Origin: SMYC01 sp965197495
GTDB lineage: Bacteria; Acidobacteriota; Vicinamibacteria; Marinacidobacterales; SMYC01
DNA: 64,000 nucleotides
Assembly: GCA_965197495.1 (NCBI GenBank)
Contig: OZ240210.1
Location: 6,448,001 to 6,512,000 of the forward strand
Direction of reading: 5' to 3'
Shown here: positions 29,878-38,454 of the stretch, in pieces
Layout of the letters: every line of letters starts with the position of its first letter
Position numbering within the stretch: the first letter of the stretch is position 1
Translations under genes and position numbers: made by a program
Notes under the pieces: model-generated
Told to the model about the DNA's origin: nothing
The model's input: only the letters and a program-made list of their open reading frames with translations
Databases searched by the model: none

Positions 29878-30915
29878 CTAGCTCTCACGGAGACTCGACC
29901 AATAGGCTCCGTGCGCCTGACGCACCTCACGAATGAGCTCCTCGGCCGCCTTTCCGAAATCCGCGGCCCCCGGCGTCTGTTCGCCGGTCATGACCGCGAG
30001 CGTAGAGACGATCGACTTCTCGAGCGCGTGCAGGTCATAACCACCTTCGAGCGCGAACACAACCTTCCCTTCGCAGGTGCTCCTCGCGAGCCGTAGAATC
30101 TCCTCGGTGATGCCGGCATAGCCATCGCGTGTGAGATTCATACCGCCGAGGGGGTCGTCTCGATGTGCGTCGAAACTCGCCGACACGAGGACGAGCTCGG
30201 GCGCGAACTCGAGTCCGACGGGAACCACGACATCGCGAAAGACACGCAGAAATTCCGGATCTCCCATCCCGGGTGGCATCGGTACGTTGAGCGTGAATCC
30301 CTCGCCTTCCTCTTTGCCGATCTCCCCCAACTCGCCCGTGCCCGGATAATTTCCCGACTGGTGCGTCGACAGAAACAGGACTTCCGGTGATGTATAGAAC
30401 ACTTTTTGCGTCCCGTTTCCGTGATGGACGTCGAAATCGAGGATCAAGATTCTCTTGAGCTGATACCGTTTCTGCGCGTATTGGGCCGCGATGGCGACGT
30501 TGTTGAAAACGCAAAAGCCCATCGCTTTGTCGGGCTTCGCGTGATGTCCTGGCGCCCGAGGAAAGGCGAAAGCGTTTTCGACCCCCCCGTCCATGACCGC
30601 CTCGGTCGCCGTCAGCACAGAGCCCGCGGCGAGGTGCGCCACATCCGCCGTGTCCGCGGATGTGACCGTATCCAAGTCCAAATGGGTGCGTTTCTGTCCG
30701 GCGGATTCGAGGACCTCTTCATATAAGCGGTCCCAATGCACGAGCAGAATCTCTTCCCGCTCCGCGCTGCGCGGTGGGAGTGCTTTGAGCTTCTCCGTCA
30801 GCGAGGGGTCGCGAAGAGCACGCGCGACCGCATCGACACGACCCGCCGACTCCGGGTGGCCTCTGCCGGTATCGTGCTTTTTGAAATCTTCGGTGCAAAC
30901 GACGCCTGTCGTCAT
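29878..30915 (-). CDS. Histone deacetylase-family protein (class II-like/AcuC)
   Basis: 345 residues. Zinc deacetylase motifs in order: RAPGHHAKPDKAMGFCVFNN (tandem His), ILILDFDVHHGNGTQKVFY (Asp-x-His), ASFDAHRDDPLGGMNLT (second Asp), FALEGGYDL (Tyr region). Bacterial members remove acetyl groups from lysines, polyamines or acetyl-CoA synthetase; the substrate here is unknown. GAGGTGAGG precedes the ATG. Before the ISAzo13 insertion, this gene lay directly behind fabF. Confidence 0.92.
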   Translation of the reverse strand: MTTGVVCTEDFKKHDTGRGHPESAGRVDAVARALRDPSLTEKLKALPPRSAEREEILLVHWDRLYEEVLESAGQKRTHLDLDTVTSADTADVAHLAAGSVLTATEAVMDGGVENAFAFPRAPGHHAKPDKAMGFCVFNNVAIAAQYAQKRYQLKRILILDFDVHHGNGTQKVFYTSPEVLFLSTHQSGNYPGTGELGEIGKEEGEGFTLNVPMPPGMGDPEFLRVFRDVVVPVGLEFAPELVLVSASFDAHRDDPLGGMNLTRDGYAGITEEILRLARSTCEGKVVFALEGGYDLHALEKSIVSTLAVMTGEQTPGAADFGKAAEELIREVRQAHGAYWSSLRES

Positions 30916-30981
30916 CCTCTCACCTCTTGACGGCCCATGCGCGTTCCAAGCTCGATAGTGACGTGCTTCAATTTATGCTAA

Positions 30982-32342
30982 GGGTCTGTTACACAATAAT
31001 ATTTACAAATACGAGTTGAGTAAAGATTCATACCCTCAATTCAAGCACGTCGGGGAAGTAGAGTGTAATTCCAGTTGCCGTGGAAGGGGTGAACTTTGAG
31101 CCGAAGCTCCTGCATCTCTTCGTCGCTGACCTTCTGGCCTGTCTCGTAGGAGTTCTTGTCCAGCATGGCCTTTACCTTCAATCCAGTTCGGGTTTTGGTG
31201 TTGCCGATAAGATTGACGACCGCCTCGTAGCTCACGAGAGGCCGACCTTTCCAGTTCATGCTGACAAACGAGAATAGTCGATGTTCGATTTTGTTCCACT
31301 TACTGGTTCCCGGCGGATAGTGGCAAACGGTGATGGGAATCTTCAGTTGGTCCGATAGCTTTTGAAGGTGGAGCTTCCAGCCTCGCAGCCGGTTTCCGTT
31401 GCTTCCACCGGCGTCCGCGCAAACAAGCAGACGTTTCGCCGTCGGATAAGACTTCTTCCCGAGTATGCGCCACCATCTCCGGATGCTTTCTACCGCGAAT
31501 TCCGCAGTCTCGTGAGTAATGCCGACGTTGACCAGTGCTTCGTCGCGAGACACATCGTAAGTCCCATAGGGAATTGCTTTGCCATCAGCCATACTGGGGA
31601 AGTCGTGTACAAGAACCGGCTCCGCTCCGCCCTTCTTCTTCCTCCACGTTCTACCCCTGTTTTCAAAGGCTCCTATCAATTCCTTCTTCTTGGTGTCGAC
31701 GCTCACGACCGGATCTTTGCTCCGCATGAACTTGCTCACTTGCTTGTTGATGTAACGAAACTGTTTGTCCCGATCCGGATGCTGATCCCCTTCCAATCTC
31801 TTCACATTGGCTTGCAGCGAGTAACCCATCTCTCCTAGGCGTCGAGCAACCGTCACGTACGAGACATCGTGACCTTTGCGTTCAAGCTCCTCCGCCATCG
31901 CTCTCGTGGACTTGTTTGTCCATTTGAGATGCTTCATCGGGTCGCCGGCGGTTCTTTCGTCGAGGATCTTCTTCAGCTCCCTCTCGACTCTCGGGTCCAA
32001 CTCCTCGACCCGCTTTCTCCCCCCTCCGGGCTTGCGCACTCGGGCGCTCTCGCTATCAACAATCGGCGCTTTCCCCTTGAGCTCCGCCATACCCTTCATG
32101 ATGGTCGGGCGCGACATCCCCGTAAGTCGCGACAGCCGACTGATCCCACCGCGACCTTCTTCAAGCGCCCGTTGAGCCACAAAAACACGCGCTTGCGCTT
32201 CGTTCAACGTCCCCAGCACCCTCAACCAGTGACGTTCAGACTCTGGTACCTTTCGATTGGTTGCCATCCTCGTATAGTCTCGCAACCAGCAGAGGATAGC
32301 AGCAATGAGAGTGTATTGTAAATATTAATATGTAACAGATCC
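30982..32342 (-). mobile_element. ISAzo13-family insertion sequence
   Basis: Imperfect ends GGGTCTGTTACACAATAATA (left) and, as reverse complement on the right, GGATCTGTTACATATTAATA. A 3-bp duplication TAA lies at 30979-30981 and 32343-32345. One transposase gene on the minus strand. It landed in the last codons of fabF. Confidence 0.88.
31041..32267 (-). CDS. ISAzo13-family transposase
   Basis: About 408 residues from ATG 32267 (MATNRKVPESERHW); a TTG 18 bases upstream is also in frame. An HTH region (LSRLTGMSRPTIMKGMAELK) is followed by the ISAzo13 core: DPVVSVDTKKKELIGAFENR (first Asp), LLVCADAGGSNGNRLRGWK (second Asp) and GTSKWNKIEHRLFSFVSMNW (Glu). Intact, so the element may still be active. 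Confidence 0.93.
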   Translation of the reverse strand: MATNRKVPESERHWLRVLGTLNEAQARVFVAQRALEEGRGGISRLSRLTGMSRPTIMKGMAELKGKAPIVDSESARVRKPGGGRKRVEELDPRVERELKKILDERTAGDPMKHLKWTNKSTRAMAEELERKGHDVSYVTVARRLGEMGYSLQANVKRLEGDQHPDRDKQFRYINKQVSKFMRSKDPVVSVDTKKKELIGAFENRGRTWRKKKGGAEPVLVHDFPSMADGKAIPYGTYDVSRDEALVNVGITHETAEFAVESIRRWWRILGKKSYPTAKRLLVCADAGGSNGNRLRGWKLHLQKLSDQLKIPITVCHYPPGTSKWNKIEHRLFSFVSMNWKGRPLVSYEAVVNLIGNTKTRTGLKVKAMLDKNSYETGQKVSDEEMQELRLKVHPFHGNWNYTLLPRRA

Positions 32343-33578
32343 TAAGTAGCGCTTGAGCAACAGTGCGCCGTTGGTTCCCCCGAATCCGAACGAGTTCGAA
32401 AGAGCGTATTCGAACGAAAGCTTCCGAGCCTCGTTGGGAACGTAATCCAGATTACAATCGGGGTCCGGATTCTCATAATTCATCGTCGGGGGCACGATTT
32501 GCTCTTTCAGTGCGAGGGCAGTAATCCCGGCTTCGAGCCCCCCGGCACCTCCGAGGAGATGGCCCGTCATGGACTTCGTCGAGCTTACGGCTAACTGCTC
32601 CGCGTGGCCGCCGAACACCGTGCGGATCGCCAGGGTCTCGGTGCGGTCGTTATAGGGGGTGGATGTTCCATGCGCGTTGATATATCCGACGTCCGTCGGC
32701 GGGATTCCCGCATCGGCGATGGCGTTCTGCATGACGCGCCGCGCGCCATCCCCGCTCTCAGACGGTGTGGTCATGTGATAAGCGTCGGAGCTCATCCCAT
32801 AACCCACGAGCTCCGCATGGATGTCCGCACCACGCGCCCTAGCACCTTCGAGCTCCTCGAGTACAACGACCCCAGCACCTTCACCGACGACGAAGCCGTC
32901 ACGATCTCTGTCGAAGGGGCGTGAAGCCCGCTCCGGATCGTCGTTGCGGGCCGAGAGCGCTTTCATGGCTGCAAAGCCCCCGATACCCATTGGCGTAATC
33001 GCAGCTTCGGACCCGCCAGCGATCATCGCGTCCGCATCGCCGCGCTGAATGATCTTCATCGCGTCGCCGATAGCATGGGTGCTCGCCGAGCAGGCGGTCG
33101 CTGTCGCCGAGTTGGGCCCTTTGGCCCCGAAGCGGATCGAGACGTGGCCCGCCGCGAGATTGATGATGGTCGCCGGGATGAAGAAAGGCGAAATGCGACG
33201 AGGGCCGCCTTTCAAGAGGGCGGAGTGCTCTCGCTCGATGGTGCCGAAGCCGCCAATACCGGACGCGATGAAAACACCCACGCGTGCGGCATCGTCTTCC
33301 TTTATCACAAGGCCCGAATCTTCCATCGCAAACTCGGAGGCAGCCAGCGCATATTGGATGAAGGCGTCCATCTTCTTGACGTCTTTCTTGGGGATGAAGC
33401 GAAGAGGATCGAAATCCTTGACCTCACCGGCAATGCGCACGCTGAAATCGAACGCGTCGAAATGGGTAACCGGCCCGATCCCCGACCTGCCGGCAAGCAA
33501 ACCGTCCCAGGTCTCCGTCGTGCCGATCCCAAGCGCCGAAACGAGCCCAACACCCGTAATGACCACTCTACGACTCAA
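32325..33578 (-). CDS. fabF: 3-oxoacyl-ACP synthase II
   Basis: About 417 residues. It extends malonyl-ACP onto acyl-ACP chains. Catalytic Cys in TATACSASTHA, His in NAHGTSTPYNDRTE, His in STKSMTGHLLGGAGG; also GFGGTNGALLLKRYL near the end. TTG 33578 is the likely start (GGAGG five bases ahead, then SRRVVITGVGLVSALG). ISAzo13 has changed the natural end: before it, the last codons read KRYLA-stop; now they read KRYLGSVTY-stop. Seven foreign or altered residues are unlikely to harm the enzyme. Confidence 0.95.
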   Translation of the reverse strand: MSRRVVITGVGLVSALGIGTTETWDGLLAGRSGIGPVTHFDAFDFSVRIAGEVKDFDPLRFIPKKDVKKMDAFIQYALAASEFAMEDSGLVIKEDDAARVGVFIASGIGGFGTIEREHSALLKGGPRRISPFFIPATIINLAAGHVSIRFGAKGPNSATATACSASTHAIGDAMKIIQRGDADAMIAGGSEAAITPMGIGGFAAMKALSARNDDPERASRPFDRDRDGFVVGEGAGVVVLEELEGARARGADIHAELVGYGMSSDAYHMTTPSESGDGARRVMQNAIADAGIPPTDVGYINAHGTSTPYNDRTETLAIRTVFGGHAEQLAVSSTKSMTGHLLGGAGGLEAGITALALKEQIVPPTMNYENPDPDCNLDYVPNEARKLSFEYALSNSFGFGGTNGALLLKRYLGSVTY

Positions 33579-33645
33579 AATCCCTCCGCCGCCAACTGAA
33601 TGCTGAATGCTGAATCCTGTCAACTACACCGAAAAACAGGACAAA

Positions 33646-33882
33646 CTACTTGCCGTGCTCGGTAATGTACGAGATCGCCTCTCTAACGCGAGTGATCTTC
33701 TCCGCGTCTTCGTCGGGAATCTCGACACCAAACTCTTCCTCGAGCGCCATGACGAGCTCCATTTGGTCGAGAGAATCAGCGCCGAGGTCGTCGACAAACG
33801 AAGCGTCCTCCGTGACCTGATCCTCGTTGACGCCGAGCTGCTCGATGATGATGCCTTTGACTTTATCTGGAATCTTACTCAT
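33646..33882 (-). CDS. acpP: Acyl carrier protein
   Basis: 78 residues, acidic. The phosphopantetheine serine is in DDLGADSLDQMELVMALEEE. GAGGAGG sits six bases before ATG 33882. It carries growing acyl chains for FabD/G/F here and for LpxA further on. In the usual place between fabG and fabF. Confidence 0.97.
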   Translation of the reverse strand: MSKIPDKVKGIIIEQLGVNEDQVTEDASFVDDLGADSLDQMELVMALEEEFGVEIPDEDAEKITRVREAISYITEHGK

Positions 33883-33892
33883 GGAATCCTCC

Positions 33893-34627
33893 TCACATGT
33901 ATAAACCGCCATTGACTTGCAAAACTTGTCCTGTAACGTAGCTCGCACCTTCGGACGCAAGGTACAAGACCGCCGCGGCCACATCCGAAGGTTGGCCGAT
34001 GCGCTTCATCGGAATCGCCTCGTGGAGCGCCTCGGTCGCGTCTTGCGAAAGTTCCCGCGTCATATCGGTCTCGATGTAACCAGGGGCAATCGCATTCACC
34101 GTCACGTTTCGAGAAGCGACCTCACGGGCGAGCGCCTTGGTAAAACCCACAATCGCGGCCTTAGACGCCGCATAATTGACCTGCCCCGCATTCCCCATAA
34201 GGCCGACAACAGAGCTCATGTTGATGACACGCCCGGAACGCTGGCGAATCATAGGCCGGAGAACCGCCTGGCTGCAATAGTAGAGCGCGTTGACGTTCGT
34301 CGCCATGACCGCGTCCCACTCTTCCGGCTTCATCCGCATGAGCAAGTTGTCTCGCGTGATCCCCGCATTGTTGACGAGAATGTCGATGCGTTCATGCTCG
34401 TCGAGAACCGATTTGATCACGCGGGCGACGGCCTCCCGGTCGGAGACATCCATCGCGAGACCTTGGGCGCCGGAGCCAAGCTCTTCGGCGGTCTTGTGTG
34501 CGCGATCTTCGCTACGCCCGGTGAGCACGACGCGCACGCCGCGTTCTACAAAGGCAGCGGCAATCGCGCGTCCGATGCCGCGAGAGCCGCCGGTAACGAG
34601 AGCGAGCTTCGCCTCCCACTCAGACAA
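33893..34627 (-). CDS. fabG: 3-oxoacyl-ACP reductase
   Basis: 244 residues, classical SDR. NADPH site TGGSRGIGRAIA, NNAGITRDNLLMRM, catalytic Ser in NMSSVVGLMGNAGQVNYAASKA with Tyr and Lys. Reduces 3-oxoacyl-ACP in fatty acid elongation. Overlaps the end of fabD by eight bases. Confidence 0.96.
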   Translation of the reverse strand: MSEWEAKLALVTGGSRGIGRAIAAAFVERGVRVVLTGRSEDRAHKTAEELGSGAQGLAMDVSDREAVARVIKSVLDEHERIDILVNNAGITRDNLLMRMKPEEWDAVMATNVNALYYCSQAVLRPMIRQRSGRVINMSSVVGLMGNAGQVNYAASKAAIVGFTKALAREVASRNVTVNAIAPGYIETDMTRELSQDATEALHEAIPMKRIGQPSDVAAAVLYLASEGASYVTGQVLQVNGGLYM

Positions 34628-35564
34628 CGCTCGCCTCCGTCAAACGTTTCACGCCCTCGGACGAACTCACCGCGAGCGTCTCTACATTCTTGACGATCTT
34701 CCTCACGAGCCCGGAAAGAACCTTTCTAGGCCCGACTTCCACGAATCGATCCACGCCCGCGGCGGCCATGGCTTCGACGATTGCCTCGAAGCGAACGGAT
34801 GAGACCACTTGTCGCTCGAGCGCATCACGCGCCGCCGCCCCGGAGGTGATGGGCTCTGCATCGACGTTCGTGAAGAGGGGCACATCGAGATCTCGGAACG
34901 CGGTGCTCTCTAAATCCTTGGCGAGCTCGACCGCGGCAGGCTTCATGAGCGTGCAATGAAAGGGCGCGCTCACTGCGAGCGGCAGAGTCCTGCGCGCGCC
35001 GCGCTCTTTGGCGAGCCTGCAGGCACGATCGACAGCCTCTCTGTGTCCCGCAATGACGACCTGCCGCCCGCCGTTCAAATTGGCAGGCTCGACCACTTGC
35101 CCCTCCGCCGCGTCGCGACAACACGCTTCGACGTCATCGACAGAGACCCCAAGAATGGCCGCCATCGCTCCGACGCCGACGGGCACCGCATCCTGCATGT
35201 ATCGCCCACGCTTTCTCACGAGCGTGACCGCGTCCGACAAGCTCAAACCGCCCACAGCCACAAGAGCCGAATATTCGCCGAGGCTGTGCCCGGCCACATA
35301 ATCCGGCTTGATACCGGCGCCGCGCAAAACTTCCCAAAGGGCGATACTCGTAGTCAAGATCGCGGGCTGCGTATTTTCGGTGAGATTGAGCACCTCGTCC
35401 GGGCCTTCGAAACAGAGCTTCTTGATAGAGAACCCGAGTGCTTTATCGGCGGTCTCGAAAACCCGACGCGCGTCGTCGTAGCTCTCGAATGCGTCTTTCC
35501 CCATCCCGGTCTCTTGCGAGCCTTGTCCGGGAAAGAGGAGCGCAATTTTACCTTCTCCACTCAT
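34620..35564 (-). CDS. fabD: Malonyl-CoA:ACP transacylase
   Basis: 314 residues. GxGSQ start IALLFPGQGSQETGMGKD, nucleophile serine in VAGHSLGEYSALVAVGG, and PLAVSAPFHCTLMKPA with the active His. It loads malonyl groups onto ACP. AAGGAAGG lies nine bases before the ATG. The 112 bases between it and rpmF hold no gene: plsX and fabH, usual here, are missing. Confidence 0.95.
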   Translation of the reverse strand: MSGEGKIALLFPGQGSQETGMGKDAFESYDDARRVFETADKALGFSIKKLCFEGPDEVLNLTENTQPAILTTSIALWEVLRGAGIKPDYVAGHSLGEYSALVAVGGLSLSDAVTLVRKRGRYMQDAVPVGVGAMAAILGVSVDDVEACCRDAAEGQVVEPANLNGGRQVVIAGHREAVDRACRLAKERGARRTLPLAVSAPFHCTLMKPAAVELAKDLESTAFRDLDVPLFTNVDAEPITSGAAARDALERQVVSSVRFEAIVEAMAAAGVDRFVEVGPRKVLSGLVRKIVKNVETLAVSSSEGVKRLTEASVV

Positions 35565-35676
35565 CGAAGCATGCCTTCCTTGTTCCCGTGGGCTACCTGG
35601 ATTCGACCGAGAGAAACGGGCAGGATGTGCCGGCGCTACCCCTTGGTGGCGGCGGACAGGCTCAGCGGTTCGAGCA

Positions 35677-35859
35677 CTAGAGCTCTTTGACTTCCATCAC
35701 TTGGGCACCCTTGTAGTACCCACAGTTTGGACACACTCGGTGCGGATGTTTGGCTTGGTGGCAATGCGGGCACTCGGAGAGCGGCTTCTGAACGAGCGCG
35801 TCATGTGCCCGGCGTTTGCCTCGCCGGCTCTTCGAATGTCTTCTCTTGGGATTTGCCAT
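35677..35859 (-). CDS. rpmF: 50S ribosomal protein L32
   Basis: 60 residues: MANPKRRHSKSRRGKRRAHD at the start, then the zinc-type Cys motif CPHCHQAKHPHRVCPNCGYY. Follows yceD as in most bacteria. Confidence 0.97.
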   Translation of the reverse strand: MANPKRRHSKSRRGKRRAHDALVQKPLSECPHCHQAKHPHRVCPNCGYYKGAQVMEVKEL

Positions 35860-35907
35860 TTTCGAATAATCTCCTTTGTCGGCCTTAGCGTCCCTGTCGA
35901 GCCGAGC

Positions 35908-36453
35908 TCACAGGTCGAGCAGGTCGCTCAATGCCTGCCATCTCGAGTCAGTATCGTCTCGAACGCAACTGCAGCTAGCGACGTTACGATTGACCCCGCA
36001 GTCGGGACACAAGCCTTTGCAATCAGGTTTGCAAAGTGGCTTCATCGGAAGTGCGAGAACGATCTGCTCCCAAGCTATGTGCGACAGATCGAGCTGGTCA
36101 TCTCGATAGAAGCTCACTAAAAGCTCATTTTCACCCAAACCGCGGTCGTCCTCTCCTGCCCGAGCGACATTTTTGGATTGAGGCAAGTAAAGAAGGTCCA
36201 AATTCTCGCGAACCTCTGTTTCGAACAGAACGAGACACCGATCACACGCGAGCTCGAGATGATCCGCTATGAGGCGACCCGACAGCCGAAACGCCCGATC
36301 GGCATCGGCAACGTCAGTCCTCGAGATATGACCGATGAAGCGAACGGGCTCCGCTGGCCGAAACTCCGGCATCTCGGCGCCATCGTCCGGGAGGTTTACC
36401 GCGTTATCGACGGCCTGACCCTCCATCGGCACCTTCTGCAAATCGACTAACAC
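35908..36453 (-). CDS. yceD: YceD/DUF177-family protein
   Basis: About 181 residues from GTG 36453. Conserved YceD features: LELACDRCLVLFETEVRENL and, near the end, KPLCKPDCKGLCPDCGVNRN. YceD (plant homologue DCL/DUF177) is needed for 23S rRNA accumulation. It is first in the yceD-rpmF-fab group and has the promoter at 36480-36507. Confidence 0.93.
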   Translation of the reverse strand: MLVDLQKVPMEGQAVDNAVNLPDDGAEMPEFRPAEPVRFIGHISRTDVADADRAFRLSGRLIADHLELACDRCLVLFETEVRENLDLLYLPQSKNVARAGEDDRGLGENELLVSFYRDDQLDLSHIAWEQIVLALPMKPLCKPDCKGLCPDCGVNRNVASCSCVRDDTDSRWQALSDLLDL

Positions 36454-36479
36454 ATTGAGCCCCCTACGTTAAGCCGTGA

Positions 36480-36507
36480 ATTATAGCACGCGAGCTTGCC
36501 TCGTCAA
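36480..36507 (-). promoter_or_regulatory. Strong promoter of the yceD-rpmF-fab cluster
   Basis: On the minus strand: TTGACG at 36502-36507, a 16-bp spacer, and an extended -10 TGCTATAAT (36480-36488). The yceD GTG is 27 bases beyond the -10. This is the best housekeeping promoter seen in the window. Confidence 0.78.
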
Positions 36508-36556
36508 TAGAGGTGAACAAAGCAAACAAAAAACAACAAAATAGGGCGGAAAGGAC

Positions 36557-36829
36557 TTACTCTTTTTGCTCGTTTTGCTCGTCTTGCTTGCCGGGGCGGT
36601 CGAGATTCATGTAGTTGCCGAATTGTCGGTTTCCACTGATCGTGGAGATCGCATGCTTGAAAAGCATCTGGTCGACCCCGCCACTTTCCAGGATGATGGC
36701 AAAACGATCGAAGTTCTTGATTCGCCCAGTCAGCTTGGCCCCGTTCACAAGATAAATGGTCAGGTTGATCCGCTCTCTCCGTACGTGGTTCAGGAAGGCC
36801 TCTTGTACGTTAGGGGGCTGTTTCTGCAT
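36557..36829 (-). CDS. hfq: RNA chaperone Hfq
   Basis: About 90 residues from ATG 36829 (MQKQPPNVQEAFLNHVRRER); GGAG lies seven bases ahead. Sm1 and Sm2 motifs: INLTIYLVNGAKLTGRIKNF and LFKHAISTISG, the latter with I in place of the usual V/Y-KH context but the KH kept. Pairs small RNAs with mRNAs. Overlaps the miaA 3' end by 20 bases, the common miaA-hfq pair. Confidence 0.94.
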   Translation of the reverse strand: MQKQPPNVQEAFLNHVRRERINLTIYLVNGAKLTGRIKNFDRFAIILESGGVDQMLFKHAISTISGNRQFGNYMNLDRPGKQDEQNEQKE

Positions 36830-37784
36830 GAACTGTCTCCACATTCTGGCCGGGCCGGCCGAGGCCGAGCTCCTGCCCAAGATATTGCAGCACCGCATCC
36901 TGGACGGAAGCATCGTCGCCGCTGCCGCCAAACCATTCGACGCCCTCTTCTCGACGGAACCACGTCATCTGCCGTTTCGCATATTGCGTCGTCGCAAGGG
37001 TAATGGCCTTCAGTAAGCGATCCTCGTCGAGCCCGCCCGCGAGATAGTCGATCGTCTCGCGATAGCCGATGGCTTTGAACGCTGGAAGGTTCTCGCCATG
37101 CTCACGACAGAGCGCACGCACCTCATCGGCGAAACCCCTCGCCAACATTTTTTCGACTCTCCTTCCGATTCTCTTTTCGAGCTCCTCGCGGCTCGGCGTC
37201 AGACCGACTAGTATAACTTGGAAGTGCGATAGCGGGCTCCGACGTGCCCCCATGAGCTCGCTCATCGGCTGACCGCTTTCTAACTGCACCTCGAGCGCTC
37301 GGATGATCCGGACGCGATCGTTCGGATGGATCAGCTCTGCAGAAGCACGGTCCCAGCGCTCTAGAATGCGATGCAATCGTTTCGTGCCTCGGCGCTCGGC
37401 GATCCTGGTGAGACGCTCGCGAATCTCCGGCGAGCGCCCGGGGCCTTCGAACAGCCCAAGGCGTAGCGCGCGCAGATATAGGCCCGTTCCGCCAACCACG
37501 ACCGGGAGTTTCTTTCTTCTTGCGATGTCTTCGATCACCGGCACTGCTAGCTTGATGTAATCCGCCGCCGAAAACTCTTCGTCGGGCGGTACCTGGTCGA
37601 CGAGATGATGAGCGATACCGCCTCGCTCACCCGGCGGAACCTTTGCGGTACCGATGTCGAACTGTTTGTAGATCTGAAGCGCGTCGCAACCGACGATTTC
37701 ACCTTCGAGCTCACGCGCAATACGGATCCCGAGAGCGCTCTTGCCCGATCCGGTCGGCCCGACAACGGCTACCAAGCGCTTCAT
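36810..37784 (-). CDS. miaA: tRNA dimethylallyltransferase
   Basis: 324 residues. P-loop VVGPTGSGKSALGIRIA, substrate motifs GCDALQIYKQFDIGTAKV and PVVVGGTGLYLRALRLGLFEG. It adds a dimethylallyl group to A37 of tRNAs reading U-starting codons. Its ATG overlaps the stop of a 29-codon upstream frame. Confidence 0.95.
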   Translation of the reverse strand: MKRLVAVVGPTGSGKSALGIRIARELEGEIVGCDALQIYKQFDIGTAKVPPGERGGIAHHLVDQVPPDEEFSAADYIKLAVPVIEDIARRKKLPVVVGGTGLYLRALRLGLFEGPGRSPEIRERLTRIAERRGTKRLHRILERWDRASAELIHPNDRVRIIRALEVQLESGQPMSELMGARRSPLSHFQVILVGLTPSREELEKRIGRRVEKMLARGFADEVRALCREHGENLPAFKAIGYRETIDYLAGGLDEDRLLKAITLATTQYAKRQMTWFRREEGVEWFGGSGDDASVQDAVLQYLGQELGLGRPGQNVETVHAETAP

Positions 37785-37870
37785 TGTAAAAGCCAGCGTG
37801 CGAACAGCGTTACCAGGATGAAACTGCCCAGCACCACCGCCCCCACAAGCTGTGCGCGCGTGAGCTCCAT
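37781..37870 (-). CDS. Possible 29-residue membrane peptide upstream of miaA
   Basis: MELTRAQLVGAVVLGSFILV followed by TLFARWLLQ: one membrane-spanning segment with a polar start. The stop overlaps the miaA ATG (ATGA), so it may be translated together with miaA or act as a leader. No clear ribosome-binding site. Could be chance. Confidence 0.4.
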   Translation of the reverse strand: MELTRAQLVGAVVLGSFILVTLFARWLLQ

Positions 37871-37960
37871 GAAATAGTCTCTAACCGCTCAGAAACGAGG
37901 ATTTTGTTCACACTTTCGAACTTCGTCCAAGCGCAGCCTGCGGCCGCAACCAAAGGGGAT

Positions 37961-38211
37961 GGCCACAGAGGCACAGCGCGGCGGAGCCGCAACCAAATTG
38001 GAGGACGGCTCCGCCGCGAGCGGTCAGCGGTCAGCATTCAGCGGTCAGCTCGTGGTGCTCGGCGCTTCGCGCCTCGGTCCCATTCTCAGTGTGCGCCGTC
38101 CCAATTCTCGCCGCGGTGCCTCTTCTAACTGATTTACCCTCTTGCGGATCCGGCCGCAGCCGCTCAAATTCTTGCAAGAAATAGAAGCTTTTTCGGGTTA
38201 GTAGTACAGAG
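37961..38211 (+). repeat. About 250-bp intergenic repeat, copy 1
   Basis: Nearly identical to 57481-57732. Begins GGCCACAGAGGCACAGCGCG, contains a strong hairpin (GCGGCGGAGCCG pairing with CGGCTCCGCCGC) and AGCGGTCAGC/ATTCAGCGGTCAGC units, and ends near TTAGTAGTACAGAG. The right inverted end present in the other copy is missing. The interval 37871-38454 has no gene. Confidence 0.88.
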
Positions 38212-38454
38212 AAAGCGAGAGCGAGCGAAGAGCACTCGGCGGCCTCTATTGTTGCCTCTGTGTTCAACGCTGCTAGCGGCGTCATCCCGCCGGACGATGA
38301 CGTTGTGAGCTCCCTGGAAGATCTCGTCGCGCCCGGCGGAAACGGTAAGTGTTTTCCAAACTCTGCGTCTCTGTGTCTCTGTGGCCATTCTTAAGGCGCC
38401 TCGTGCGGTGATTTGAGGAGCGGCCACGCTTTCAGGTTTACCCGGCTAGGCAGC

